A stretch of 37,367 nt of DNA from Bacteroidales bacterium (GCA_028689615.1 JAQVCV010000048.1:1-37367); one strand, 5' to 3'. Numbered from the stretch's first letter, positions 25,181-34,395 are shown. A program made the numbers and translations. The notes: a model not told the origin generated them from the letters alone.

Positions 25181-26085
25181 CTCCAAACACCGTAGATAAA
25201 CCGCCTTCTGTCAAAGGCACTTCGCGCGACAGAAATCTGGCTATCACCACAGCCCTTAACCTGTTGATTACATTAGCTGAGTTGACAGGCGGGCTGGTAT
25301 CGGGCAGTTTGGCATTGCTTAGCGACGCCCTTCACAATGCCGGCGATACCCTTGCAGTTTTTTTCAGCTATCTCTCTCTCAAAATAGGAGCTCGCAAACC
25401 TACTCAAAACAAAACATTTGGTTACAGACGTGCCGAGATCCTTACTGCCCTGTTCAATGCAGTGATTTTAATAACTGTTTCTGTTTTCCTGATGGTGGAA
25501 GCCATGCAACGCCTTAAAACCCCACAACCCATCGACGGGCCTTTGATGCTTACAGTGGCTTTGGTAGGTTTGGTGGCTAATCTGGCAGGTGTTTTTCTGC
25601 TAAATCCGCATAAACACGGGAGCCTCAACATTAGATCGGCCTGGCTGCACCTTATTGGCGACACCCTGTCGTCGCTGGCAGTGGTTGCAGGAGGTGTGGC
25701 CATAATTTTATGGGATATCTACTGGATTGATCCGGTGATTACCTTCGCCGTTGCATTCTACCTGATAAAAGAATCATGGCAAATTATATCCGATACCATC
25801 CATATACTCATGCAGGGAACACCCAAAGGACTCGACCAAGATACATTGGTACAAGCCATAACACTGTTCCCCTTAGTTGACAACGTGCACCACATTCACT
25901 TGTGGAGTCTTGATGACCAAACATTTCACATGGAAGCCCATATCAGAACAAAGCAAAACATCCCTCTCGACGAGGCCGACAACCTACGATATTTGATCGA
26001 ACAAAAAATCAGGAATCAGTTTGGAATCAAACACTTCACCTTCCAAATGGAACACCTGAAATGCAATACCGATAATTCAGAATAA
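25171..26085 (+). CDS. Cation diffusion facilitator (CzcD-like)
   Basis: 304 residues with six predicted transmembrane helices (~24-205) and a cytoplasmic C-terminal domain. The metal-site motifs LLSDALHNAGD (helix 2, HxxxD) and HLIGDTLSSL (helix 5, HxxxD) are intact. The C-terminal domain has the VHHIHLWSLDDQTFHMEAHI signature. These proteins export Zn2+ and related divalent ions in exchange for protons. The ATG overlaps the GH3 stop by 10 bases, so the genes are coupled, although the functions are not obviously related. Confidence 0.92.
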   Translation: MALTPNTVDKPPSVKGTSRDRNLAITTALNLLITLAELTGGLVSGSLALLSDALHNAGDTLAVFFSYLSLKIGARKPTQNKTFGYRRAEILTALFNAVILITVSVFLMVEAMQRLKTPQPIDGPLMLTVALVGLVANLAGVFLLNPHKHGSLNIRSAWLHLIGDTLSSLAVVAGGVAIILWDIYWIDPVITFAVAFYLIKESWQIISDTIHILMQGTPKGLDQDTLVQAITLFPLVDNVHHIHLWSLDDQTFHMEAHIRTKQNIPLDEADNLRYLIEQKIRNQFGIKHFTFQMEHLKCNTDNSE

Positions 26086-26107
26086 CCTTTGAAAACAAAT
26101 CATTATT

Positions 26108-26932
26108 ATGTCACAACTTACGAAATCAATACTTTTTTGGGTCATCTCATTTCTACTCATGGGAAGCCTTGCGGTGTACCAACGCCTCACAGGGCCCACC
26201 CATCCGGAACGTGGAAAAATAGTGCTTTCAGGTGAAACCATCAAATTCAAACTCCTTCGCAGCCATGAATCGGATGGTGATGCACCAATTGTTATTAAAA
26301 CCAACACCCCTCTGACAACAGGAACCATAGCCTACAAAAGGCTGCGGGTTGATGAAGAGTGGACAACACAATCAATGGCAAACCAAAACGGTACTCTTTC
26401 AGCTTACCTTCCCGCCCAACCGCCAGCCGGAAAACTCGAATACAAAGTTGAACTTCAACTCAATGGAGAAACTGCCCAGCTTACTCCCGAGCCTATTGTA
26501 ATCAGATACAAAGGGAGGGTGCCCCAAGGGGTGTTGATCCCCCATATTTTCTTCATGTTTTTTGCCATGTGGTTTTCGCTCCGTACAGGAATTGAAGCTC
26601 TGGCTAAAGGACCTTCGTTGCTTAAGCTTACCATGATTACCACACTGTTGCTTGTTGTTGGTGGTGCCATACTTGGCCCTGTAGTGCAAAAATACGCCTT
26701 TGGTGCCTTTTGGACAGGGTGGCCATTTGGGCACGACCTGACCGACAACAAAACGCTGGTTGCCCTTCTGGGCTGGGTGATTGCATGGAACCGACTGCGA
26801 CGAAACCCGGGCAACAGAGGCTGGGTTATCGCTGCGGCACTCATTCTCATAGCCGTATATCTCATCCCTCACAGTGTATTGGGAAGCGATCTGGATTATG
26901 AAAGCGGACAAGTAACTACAGGGATTAGATAA
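26108..26932 (+). CDS. Conserved membrane protein, unknown function
   Basis: 274 residues. An N-terminal hydrophobic segment (FWVISFLLMGSLAVY) is followed by a beta-rich extracytoplasmic domain (~30-135). Three or four transmembrane helices follow (HIFFMFFAMWFSL, LTMITTLLLVVGGAILGPV, TLVALLGWVIAWNRL, WVIAAALILIAVYLIP) with a conserved GxxW/WTGWPFGHDLTDNK loop around 200-213. I do not recognise the family by name. It lies 22 bases after the CDF gene, so it may share its transcript, and it is followed by a terminator. Confidence 0.7.
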   Translation: MSQLTKSILFWVISFLLMGSLAVYQRLTGPTHPERGKIVLSGETIKFKLLRSHESDGDAPIVIKTNTPLTTGTIAYKRLRVDEEWTTQSMANQNGTLSAYLPAQPPAGKLEYKVELQLNGETAQLTPEPIVIRYKGRVPQGVLIPHIFFMFFAMWFSLRTGIEALAKGPSLLKLTMITTLLLVVGGAILGPVVQKYAFGAFWTGWPFGHDLTDNKTLVALLGWVIAWNRLRRNPGNRGWVIAAALILIAVYLIPHSVLGSDLDYESGQVTTGIR

Positions 26933-26953
26933 AAACCATCATCAATGAACTAC

Positions 26954-26986
26954 CTGCGCCAAAGCACCAACTCTGGCGCAGTTTTT
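26954..26986 (+). terminator. Terminator after the 26108 gene
   Basis: An 8-bp stem ctgcgcca / tggcgcag with a 12-nt loop and a T5 run, 21 bases after the stop. It lies inside the longer reading frame of the rhomboid gene, which argues against that longer start. Confidence 0.9.
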
Positions 26987-27000
26987 AGTAAAACAATTCC

Positions 27001-27008
27001 TACTTTTG
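27001..27008 (+). promoter_or_regulatory. -7 box for the rhomboid gene
   Basis: TACTTTTG fits TAnnTTTG, directly after the terminator and 23 bases before the ATG at 27032. No TTG at the expected spacing. Confidence 0.5.
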
Positions 27009-27031
27009 CACATCCTATATCCATTTCCCTA

Positions 27032-27652
27032 ATGTTACACCTCACCATTATTATTCTCATAACCACAGCCTTGGTTAGCATTCTTGCATTTCAGAACAAC
27101 GAATTGTTTCAAAAACTACGCTTCAACGCGTGGCTTATCTCCAACAAGCAACAAGGATGGCGGTTTGTGAGCTACGGTTTGATACATGCCGACTGGCTTC
27201 ACCTGATGGTGAATATGTTTGTCCTCTGGTCGTTTGGCTCTTTTGTGGAAGAGTATTACAGGTGGCACTATGGAATTCCGGCTCCCTTCTATTACCTGCT
27301 GCTTTACGTTGGAGGGCTGGCTTTCTCGGTGATAGCATCGTTTGCAAAAAACAAAGACAATCCTCACTACAATGCTGTTGGTGCAAGCGGAGCAGTTTCT
27401 GCTGTAGTATTTGCTGCCATTCTGTTTGAACCCTTGGCTCCACTCAGAATCATGTTCATCCCGATTGATATTCCCTCGTTTATTTTTGGGATTTTATATT
27501 TGGCTTATTCCGCCTGGATGGCAAAAAAAGGGACCGACAACGTGGGGCACGACGCCCATTTCTGGGGTGCTGTTTTTGGCTTTGGTTTTTCAGTTGCCAT
27601 GAAGCCATCCCTTGTTTTACTCATGTTCAACAAAATCAGCAATATTTTCTGA
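27032..27652 (+). CDS. Rhomboid-family intramembrane serine protease
   Basis: 206 residues from the ATG at 27032. A longer frame from 26945 exists but contains the terminator and promoter described above. Six transmembrane helices. The family motifs are YGLIHADWLHLMVNMFVLW (helix 2), the catalytic Ser in VGASGAVSA, and the catalytic His in GHDAHFWGAVFGF. It cleaves membrane proteins within the bilayer; substrates cannot be deduced. A stand-alone gene. Confidence 0.9.
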   Translation: MLHLTIIILITTALVSILAFQNNELFQKLRFNAWLISNKQQGWRFVSYGLIHADWLHLMVNMFVLWSFGSFVEEYYRWHYGIPAPFYYLLLYVGGLAFSVIASFAKNKDNPHYNAVGASGAVSAVVFAAILFEPLAPLRIMFIPIDIPSFIFGILYLAYSAWMAKKGTDNVGHDAHFWGAVFGFGFSVAMKPSLVLLMFNKISNIF

Positions 27653-27702
27653 TCTACACCCTTTAATCAGCTTCAGATAGAAAGCGAAACAAGGCAAAAC
27701 TG

Positions 27703-27710
27703 TATCTTTG
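27703..27710 (+). promoter_or_regulatory. -7 box for the LptF/LptG gene
   Basis: TATCTTTG fits TAnnTTTG and lies 20 bases before the TTG start; there is no TTG at -33 spacing. Confidence 0.5.
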
Positions 27711-27730
27711 CAAGCGAAAATACCCTTCAC

Positions 27731-29191
27731 TTGAGAAAACTACACATCCTTGTAATCCGATCGTATCTGGGTCCGTTGGTAATGACTTTTTTCATTGCCC
27801 TTTTCATCTTGTTGATGCAATTTTTATGGAAATACATCGACGATCTGGTTGGAAAGGGTCTGGAGTGGTACATCATTGCGGAGTTGCTGTTTTATGCCTC
27901 CAGCACCTTTGTACCTCTGGCCCTTCCTCTTGCAGTATTGCTTTCGAGCATCATGACCTTCGGAAACCTTGGAGAACATTATGAATTGGTAGCCATGAAA
28001 GCCTCAGGCATATCGCTACGCAAAATCATGTTGCCACTTATAGTTGTTTCGGTTGCAATAAGCGTGTTTGCCTTTTTATTCTCCAACAACGTGCTACCGG
28101 TTGCTAACCTCAAATTCAAGTCGTTGCTCTACGATGTTCGGCAACAAAAACTGGCTCTCAACATCAAAGAAGGGGTTTTCTACAACGGTATTGAAAACTT
28201 TGTGATAAGGGTTGGACAAAAAGACCCCGATGGCCAAACCATCCACGATGTCATGATCTACAACCACTCCGATCAGTTGGGAAACACCCGGTTAACCACC
28301 GCTCAATCAGGAAAGATGCGAATGACTGCCGACCAGCATTACCTTCAGTTTACCCTCTTTGATGGAATTGATTACCAAGAAAAAACCGACCAACGCAGCT
28401 ACCGAAAAACCAGGCCCTTCCAGATCACCCATTTTGGAGAAACAGTCCGCTACTTTGATTTAGGAAGTTTTGCCCTGAACCGAACCGACGAAGTGTTTTT
28501 CAAGAGCAATTACCAAATGATGAATATGAGTCAATTGCAATACACACTTGACAGCCTGCAGCGCGATGTCCAAAAAAGGTACACCGATTTTCCAGGTATG
28601 GTTGCCAGCCGCAGCTACCACCTCTCGCGTTGCGACACCATAATGAGCGTAAGCAAGACCCTGCCCGGTCAGTTGATTGCTAAGGCGAATCAAGCCGATA
28701 AGAAAAGGATCATCGAAGAAGCCATAGCTCAGGCCACTGCAAACCGCGAATTTGTTTTCAACTCCAAAGAGGATTGGAAAAGCCGCGAAGAAACCCTGTA
28801 CAAACACCAGATCGCATGGCACCAAAAACTTTCACTTAGCTTTGCCTGTCTGGTTTTCTTTTTTATAGGGGCGCCACTGGGAGCCATAATTCGCAAAGGG
28901 GGTCTTGGACTGCCAGTTGTCATCAGCACCCTGCTTTTTATCACTTACCACATCATCAGCATCACATTCGAGAAATATACACGAGCTGGCCTCTTACCTG
29001 CCTGGCAGGGAATGTGGATAGCCTCTATGATTCTGTTGCCCGTTGGCGTGTTTTTGACCCGAAAAGCTACCCTCGACAGCCCCTTGCTCGACATGGAAAG
29101 TTGGAACCGCTTTATGAAAAAGATCTTCCCTGAAAAAATTGAAAAATGGGTTAACAGAAACCTGCGGTTTCAGGAACCGATAAAAGGATAG
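27731..29191 (+). CDS. LptF/LptG family permease
   Basis: 486 residues with the YjgP/YjgQ architecture: three N-terminal transmembrane helices with the LPLAVLLSSIMTFGNLGEHYELVAMKASGIS coupling motif (~65-95), a beta-jellyroll periplasmic domain (~130-270), and three C-terminal helices (~375-455). In this family the permease pairs with LptB to move lipopolysaccharide out of the inner membrane. Translation starts at TTG (27731), 20 bases after a -7 box. Bacteroidota often have one permease gene in place of two. A glycosyltransferase follows 6 bases after its stop, which suggests a link to surface glycolipid synthesis. Confidence 0.9.
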   Translation: MRKLHILVIRSYLGPLVMTFFIALFILLMQFLWKYIDDLVGKGLEWYIIAELLFYASSTFVPLALPLAVLLSSIMTFGNLGEHYELVAMKASGISLRKIMLPLIVVSVAISVFAFLFSNNVLPVANLKFKSLLYDVRQQKLALNIKEGVFYNGIENFVIRVGQKDPDGQTIHDVMIYNHSDQLGNTRLTTAQSGKMRMTADQHYLQFTLFDGIDYQEKTDQRSYRKTRPFQITHFGETVRYFDLGSFALNRTDEVFFKSNYQMMNMSQLQYTLDSLQRDVQKRYTDFPGMVASRSYHLSRCDTIMSVSKTLPGQLIAKANQADKKRIIEEAIAQATANREFVFNSKEDWKSREETLYKHQIAWHQKLSLSFACLVFFFIGAPLGAIIRKGGLGLPVVISTLLFITYHIISITFEKYTRAGLLPAWQGMWIASMILLPVGVFLTRKATLDSPLLDMESWNRFMKKIFPEKIEKWVNRNLRFQEPIKG

Positions 29192-29197
29192 CCCCAT

Positions 29198-30409
29198 ATG
29201 AAGATTCTAATTATCTGTAATAAATCGCCATACCCCCCATCGGAGGGTGGCCCCATCGCCATGAACATGATGGTAGAGGGTTTACTTGAAGCCGGACATC
29301 AAATTAAAATCCTGGCCATCAACACCAACAAGTTCTTTACTCCAATCGAATCAATCCCCGAAGATTATAGGATAAAAACAGGCATTGAGCTTCACTATAC
29401 CGATCTTAGCCTCAATCCATTCAAAGCTCTTTATTGCCTGCTGACAAACCAATCGTTCCATGCCTATCGCTTCAACAACAAGAGTTGGCTTGATCCTTTG
29501 CAAAACATCCTCAATACTGATGATTTCGATATCGTTCAGATCGAAACTCTATTTATGGCACATGCAGTTCCTTTCATCCGGGAAAAAAGCAACGCCAAAA
29601 TCATCCTGCGAGCTCATAACGTAGAACACCTCATCTGGAAACGGGTATGGGAAACCACCTCAAACCATGTAAAAAAATGGTATATGAACCATGTATGGAA
29701 AACCCTGCAAGACTACGAGAACAAGATGCTGCCTATGTTCGACGGGATCATTGCCATTACCGAGAAAGATGCTGATATTTTCCGTTCCAAAAATTTAAAA
29801 ATTCCTGTCATCTCAATCTCGTTTGGCATTCCCTCAGAACAGATTCTTAACGAAATCACCCAGCAAACCGATAAGCCCGTAGTTTTTCATATTGGCTCGA
29901 TGGATTGGATTCCAAACCGTGAAGGAATACAGTGGTTTGTAGAAAACGTGTGGCCATTGGTTATCGAAAAACGCCCTGATGCCATTCTCAGGCTGGCAGG
30001 ACGCAACATGCCAAGGCAACTGCTCAAGTTGAAAGTACCTGGTGTAGAAGTGCCAGGCGAGGTTGCCGATGCCCGTCAATTCATTCTACAAGGCAATGTG
30101 ATGGTAGTTCCACTTTTTTCGGGCAGCGGCATCCGCATCAAAATAATCGAAGCCATGGCACTGGGAAAGGCCATCGTTACAACTTCCATCGGAGCCGAAG
30201 GCATTGATTACCAAAACAACGAAAACCTTGTTGTTGCCAATGAGGCCCCGGCTATGGCAGCCGCCATAGTTCAGTTGCTCAACGACGCCAACTACAGGCG
30301 TTTCCTGGGCATCAAAGCCATTTTCCTGGCCCACCGCAACCATAACCGCCAAAAATTGATGTTTAAATTGCTGGAGTATTACAGGCAGATTGCCGGCCCC
30401 ATGGCATAA
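29198..30409 (+). CDS. Glycosyltransferase, GT4-like
   Basis: 403 residues. The GT-B fold has an N-terminal glycine-rich loop (CNKSPYPPSEGGPIAMNMMVEGL) and a C-terminal nucleotide-sugar domain (VFHIGSMDWIPNREGIQWF, PLFSGSGIRIKIIEAMALGKAIVTT, EGI). The E-x7-E-like signature of GT4 enzymes is recognisable in KIIEAMALG. It transfers a sugar from an activated donor to a lipid or protein acceptor, unknown here. It is translationally coupled to LptF/LptG. Confidence 0.88.
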   Translation: MKILIICNKSPYPPSEGGPIAMNMMVEGLLEAGHQIKILAINTNKFFTPIESIPEDYRIKTGIELHYTDLSLNPFKALYCLLTNQSFHAYRFNNKSWLDPLQNILNTDDFDIVQIETLFMAHAVPFIREKSNAKIILRAHNVEHLIWKRVWETTSNHVKKWYMNHVWKTLQDYENKMLPMFDGIIAITEKDADIFRSKNLKIPVISISFGIPSEQILNEITQQTDKPVVFHIGSMDWIPNREGIQWFVENVWPLVIEKRPDAILRLAGRNMPRQLLKLKVPGVEVPGEVADARQFILQGNVMVVPLFSGSGIRIKIIEAMALGKAIVTTSIGAEGIDYQNNENLVVANEAPAMAAAIVQLLNDANYRRFLGIKAIFLAHRNHNRQKLMFKLLEYYRQIAGPMA

Positions 30410-30650
30410 GGGCTTGAGAAGGATTACAAAACTCCTTGTTTCAACCAGGCAGCATCAATAACAGCTACGCTCTGGTTTCTTTCTCTTTTTCACCGGTAGG
30501 GGCAAAAGCGACAATTGTCCTGGCTTAACTGCTTTCCATTCTAATCTTCAATTCTTCAGCAACACCTTATTGGTTAATCGGTTGCGTTGAATTACAACCT
30601 GTTGTAATACGAGTAGCAGCCATTGATGGATGAAACTATGCTGCGCAAAG
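30410..30650. other. Intergenic region without a gene
   Basis: No gene on either strand. The only structure is a near-perfect dyad at 30591-30608 (attacaac-ct-gttgtaat) with a 2-base spacer; its role is unknown. Confidence 0.6.
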
Positions 30651-30681
30651 AAAAAAGAACCGCTTCACTAATGCAAAGCGG
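30651..30681 (-). terminator. Terminator of the T9SS-protein operon
   Basis: Stem ccgctt / aagcgg with a 10-nt loop. On the minus strand it is followed by TTCTTTTTTC. It lies 45 bases past the stop at 30726. Confidence 0.75.
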
Positions 30682-30725
30682 CTCTGATCTCAATCCCAAA
30701 AATTAATCAATCATAATCCGGATGA

Positions 30726-32384
30726 TTACATCACCAGTATCTTTTTTGCAACCGAACGGCTGCTGGTCGTAACAGTCACCAGATAGGCACCTGGTGTATA
30801 GTTACCGTTTAGGGTTACTTCCGATCCGTGGGCAACTTGTTTTTTCAGCAAGAGTTGGCCAGTCATGTTGCGCATCTCCACGGTAAATCCATCAGCATCG
30901 GCAACATTCACAATCAGGGCCGATGTTGTAGCATACACCCGCGCGCTTAGGAGAAGGGCAGGATTGGTAATGCCTGTGGTGCCGAAGAGCAGTTTGAAGC
31001 GGTTAACGTTGTCGGAGGTTGTGGCCGCGAAGGAGTAAACAGGTTCTGAGCGAAGATCAATTAAGGTATTGGTGGCCTGGTCGAGAAGATGAATGGTGGC
31101 TTGTTCGCCGAAGGCATCCAAACGCGATGCTTCGATCATGAACTCGCCGTTTACACCTGACTGGAAGCCCAGTTGCATCTCGCCGGTAGCCGGAACTTGC
31201 GGCAGCGTGTTGATAGAAAATTCTGACTCGCCCCGGGGGATATACAATTGTGGGGCATCGGCTCCGCCAAAGAGTTTCCACACATCGAACTGGTTGTCGA
31301 ACCCTTCGGTGGCCGACGCGTTGAGTCCGGTGAAGATGGCGTCGCGATAGCCATTGCCAAGGGAGGTAACTCCAAGCCTCATATAGCCTGTGGAGCCTTC
31401 TTTATAATAAGGCGAGGCGCTTACAACTCTGGCCTCGGCTGGGATGGTAATGGCGGGCACCGGCGATGACGAATTCACCTTCACGAAAAAGGCCTGCCTC
31501 GATGGTATAATCCCATCGGTAAGATCGCCTGCAGAACCATTCCAATAAATATAGTTATTTGCAGAGCTACTCCAAACAGCCACCTGGGCATCCACGCTGG
31601 CATTTCGGTTCCACGAAGCGTGATCCCAGTCGAGTGCTGTGGCAAAGGGGTTGCCCAGCAGGTTCCATCCTACACGGTCAGGATCGACGCCGGTATTCAG
31701 GTTCGAGAGAGTTGGGGTAACAGAGGCCACATTGAGCACACCAGCGAAGGTGGCCTCGGTAGAAGCCCCATCAAGATGAAACGAATACCCTTTGCCAACA
31801 GCGAGTGGGCTGGCGGCCAACAACTCTTCCCAGTCGCCCGAAGGCTCGTCGTACTGGCGAACCCATATTTGCTGGTAGAGAGCCGGGTTGAACGGATCGC
31901 CAACCGAGGCACCAGCCACCGGCGATGAGAAGAGGTGAAAAACCTCGTTGCCACCAGTAAGGTTCAGCTTTACAGTGGCTTCAACTCCTGTATTGTTGTG
32001 AAGAAGCATCCCGCCGTGTTCGATCACGATAGCATCTGCACCCTCTTCATTCGTAACATCGCCTTCCATCGAGAGGCCGCCCCCATTTTGCACCGTAAGG
32101 TCATAACCCTCATTGATTCTTAAACCCTTAACTGCCTGAGGATCGGTAATCTGGGCATTGGCATTCAGCACCACCCACTGGGTGGCACCCGGCACGGCTG
32201 TAGTATTCCATTTCGTGGGGTCGTTCCAGTTTCCATCGGCCTGAAAAACCACCTCGTTCAGTTTTACATGAGTGGCCTCTGCTTTGGCATCGCCACTGCC
32301 ATTGCCACCCGTGAACTGGGCAAAGCCCGACAGGCTGAAAAGAGCCAGCCCGGTGAGTGAAAACAAAAAGTATATCTTTTTCAT
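30726..32384 (-). CDS. T9SS-secreted protein with C-terminal sorting domain
   Basis: 552 residues. The signal peptide is MKKIYFLFSLTGLALFSLSGFAQ. After it comes a beta-helix-like stretch (~45-130; WNDPTKWNTTAVPGATQWVVLN, a pattern seen in Bacteroidota G8/parallel-beta surface proteins). Then there are beta-sandwich segments with YSFHLDGAS and WNLLGNPFATALDW. The last ~75 residues are a type IX sorting domain (VEMRNMTGQLLLKKQV, NGNYTPGAYLVTVTTSSRSVAKKILVM). It should be exported to the cell surface or released. It is the second gene of an operon after the FGE-fold protein (gap 21). Confidence 0.85.
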   Translation of the reverse strand: MKKIYFLFSLTGLALFSLSGFAQFTGGNGSGDAKAEATHVKLNEVVFQADGNWNDPTKWNTTAVPGATQWVVLNANAQITDPQAVKGLRINEGYDLTVQNGGGLSMEGDVTNEEGADAIVIEHGGMLLHNNTGVEATVKLNLTGGNEVFHLFSSPVAGASVGDPFNPALYQQIWVRQYDEPSGDWEELLAASPLAVGKGYSFHLDGASTEATFAGVLNVASVTPTLSNLNTGVDPDRVGWNLLGNPFATALDWDHASWNRNASVDAQVAVWSSSANNYIYWNGSAGDLTDGIIPSRQAFFVKVNSSSPVPAITIPAEARVVSASPYYKEGSTGYMRLGVTSLGNGYRDAIFTGLNASATEGFDNQFDVWKLFGGADAPQLYIPRGESEFSINTLPQVPATGEMQLGFQSGVNGEFMIEASRLDAFGEQATIHLLDQATNTLIDLRSEPVYSFAATTSDNVNRFKLLFGTTGITNPALLLSARVYATTSALIVNVADADGFTVEMRNMTGQLLLKKQVAHGSEVTLNGNYTPGAYLVTVTTSSRSVAKKILVM

Positions 32385-32405
32385 TGTGCTATTTAATTAA
32401 CGTGA

Positions 32406-34085
32406 TTAGGGTTTGGAACGGACGGCACGGAAACCGGAAAAATTCTTTCTATAGGCGTCATCTTCAGCCGAAGCAGAAATTCGAGATGATACTCGCAAAT
32501 AGCCTAAACTGGCATTCCAGCCCCCGCCTCTAAAACATATTCCATTGGCTGTGGACAATTCTCCAGCTTGCATACCTGGCCAGGATTCTTGATTCGCAAA
32601 ACCATTAACACTGATTTGGCCATCTCCATGGTTGCCTTCAAACAGGCGCCCTACCTCTTTACCAACCGTAACAGTGCGCTCAAATAAATTTCCACTTAAT
32701 TCCATGACGCCATAAAAGGAGGCACCACTTGACACCCGACCTGTATTCTGAATGTTGCCAGAGAAGATGCCAACCCTCATCAACCCTCTATAGTCTAAGA
32801 CTGCAGAAGGATAAGAAGAAATGTAGTTTACATTCCCTAAGCCAGATGTATTAAACGCCACCGAAATTGCCTCATTAATTGCCCCGGAATTTGTAATCAA
32901 ATAACGATTCCCGAAAATAACATCTGAAGTCCCCCAAACGAACTCATCTACAACAGGATTTAGCACACCGCGTGATGCCTTTTCGAACTCCAACTCTGTC
33001 ATGGGTCTAAGTCCTGCCCAGTCAGTGTAAGCCGCACCATCCATGCAGGTAAGAAAATTACAGGGAAGCCATTGCCCATCATCCGATTCGTTCGGAATTC
33101 CATTTCCATTCAAATCGCAATAAACAGTAACCGGATTATTCGGATCGAAGGTTGCATCCACCGAAATGCCATTTCTGTGCAATGAATAAATTGTTGGAGA
33201 GGCTGGCAAAGGAGTAACCATGATATTTCTCACTGTCACACTTGACACTCCTGCACTTAGGTTGGCCTGTGTGAGGGTGTTTTGCTGAACACGTGTGAGA
33301 GTATTTAGAAACTCGGCGTATTGCGATTGGGTAACTTCATATTTCATACAATAGAAAGCCATAAACCCTTTCGGAAAAGCAGATGGCAATGAACCAGCAG
33401 GGCCTATTGTATTATAGCCTACTGTCGAAACTCCCCAAAGGCTACCAGCAGTTGAGGCAACAGGCAATTCATTCTCACTGGATATCGACAAAGGTATCGG
33501 TGCACCCCCTGCCCAACTTCCATCTGTAAAGCTGCCGCTTTCAGTTCCTCCTGAACCTACATAAAACGCCCCCTCCGGCACATACACCATTTCGATGGCA
33601 AACACTTTGATATCAACGGTGGCATCGTCGGTTACCCCGTTTACACCATAGTTCCAACATATTTTAATCCCATTCTGGATGAAAGCACCGGTGCCATCGC
33701 TCTGGCGGTAAACAAACACTCCAACCGCAGGGTTGGTAGTGGCATTGAATGCGGTTTTGGGATCGAGCAAGCCGGCATCGATTGTGGCCGCAGTACCCGT
33801 CCCGGTCTGATGCCTGGTGGCATCGAGCTTGGCATGCTGCCATTCTCCGCTGCCCACCCTGAACTTCACGAAAATCCATGCGGCATCCCAGTTTGTAACG
33901 CCTGCTCCGTTCAGGTTGCTTGTACGCCAGGAATTTTCCCATGTCAGATCAAACTGCACCAACGACTGCTTGGCTGTAGTATTCTGTTCCACAATGGCAA
34001 TATTCCCAACTTGTATATTGTTGGCCACAACACTTGTGAGCATCAAGTACATTCCAAAAAACAATACAGCAAAAGTATATCTCAT
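32406..34085 (-). CDS. Secreted FGE-sulfatase-fold protein
   Basis: 559 residues with a signal peptide (ending near TSVVA). An N-terminal beta-rich domain of ~135 residues (VQFDLTWENSWRTSNLNGAGVTNWDAAWIFVKFR) resembles a common module of Bacteroidota surface proteins. The FGE-sulfatase domain begins at ~164 (MVYVPEGAFYVGSGG, YCMKYEVTQSQYAEFLNTL, LRPMTELEFEKASRG, GVMELSGNLFERTV, RGGGW, FSGFRAVRS). The Cys pair of true formylglycine-generating enzymes is not evident, so ligand binding is more likely. The FGE part is AT-rich in the middle (37% in one counted line) while the N-terminal part is GC-rich (58%), as in the other FGE gene. A leader with a terminator-like hairpin precedes it. Confidence 0.85.
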   Translation of the reverse strand: MRYTFAVLFFGMYLMLTSVVANNIQVGNIAIVEQNTTAKQSLVQFDLTWENSWRTSNLNGAGVTNWDAAWIFVKFRVGSGEWQHAKLDATRHQTGTGTAATIDAGLLDPKTAFNATTNPAVGVFVYRQSDGTGAFIQNGIKICWNYGVNGVTDDATVDIKVFAIEMVYVPEGAFYVGSGGTESGSFTDGSWAGGAPIPLSISSENELPVASTAGSLWGVSTVGYNTIGPAGSLPSAFPKGFMAFYCMKYEVTQSQYAEFLNTLTRVQQNTLTQANLSAGVSSVTVRNIMVTPLPASPTIYSLHRNGISVDATFDPNNPVTVYCDLNGNGIPNESDDGQWLPCNFLTCMDGAAYTDWAGLRPMTELEFEKASRGVLNPVVDEFVWGTSDVIFGNRYLITNSGAINEAISVAFNTSGLGNVNYISSYPSAVLDYRGLMRVGIFSGNIQNTGRVSSGASFYGVMELSGNLFERTVTVGKEVGRLFEGNHGDGQISVNGFANQESWPGMQAGELSTANGICFRGGGWNASLGYLRVSSRISASAEDDAYRKNFSGFRAVRSKP

Positions 34086-34120
34086 AGCAAATGGTATTAA
34101 TCAAACAAACATCTCAAAGT

Positions 34121-34174
34121 AAAAAAGGCCAGATCATTCGTCCATCCGGCTCATCTCAGTTATTGGGAGTAGCC
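34121..34174 (-). promoter_or_regulatory. Leader with terminator and possible anti-terminator
   Basis: On the minus-strand RNA GCCGGAU / AUCUGGC forms a 7-bp stem (one G-U pair) with a 9-nt loop, followed by C and U6: an intrinsic terminator 36 bases before the FGE gene start. The G-U pair would be an A-C mismatch in the other orientation, so the hairpin belongs to this strand. Upstream, GGCU (34174-34171) can pair with AGCC (34151-34148) and CUC with GAG, competing with the terminator's base. No known riboswitch class is recognised. Confidence 0.55.
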
Positions 34175-34194
34175 CCATTCACAAAAAGTAGGTA

Positions 34195-34202
34195 CAAAAA
34201 TA
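34195..34202 (-). promoter_or_regulatory. Possible -7 box for the FGE/T9SS operon
   Basis: TATTTTTG on the minus strand fits TAnnTTTG and lies upstream of the attenuator-like leader. The nearest TTG is 13 bases away instead of 19. Confidence 0.4.
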
Positions 34203-34395
34203 ATGAAGATTCTTACAATAAGAGAAATTCTCGGAAACAAAACACTCATTTTAAACATTTTTAACAAGAGGAAATCCACCAGAGGTTCACAAATCTAGCC
34301 CATACAGCTAACTGTTGCAGTCTAACAAATAAGAAACGAAAACGGCACCAACTTAGCAAAAAGTTTATCCACCCTACATCACACAAAAAGCCCAA

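Noticed and set aside
34121-34174. Fluoride or other known riboswitch
   Set aside because: The leader has some similar short strings, but the conserved pseudoknot residues of the fluoride class are not all present, and the gene it precedes is not a fluoride-related function.
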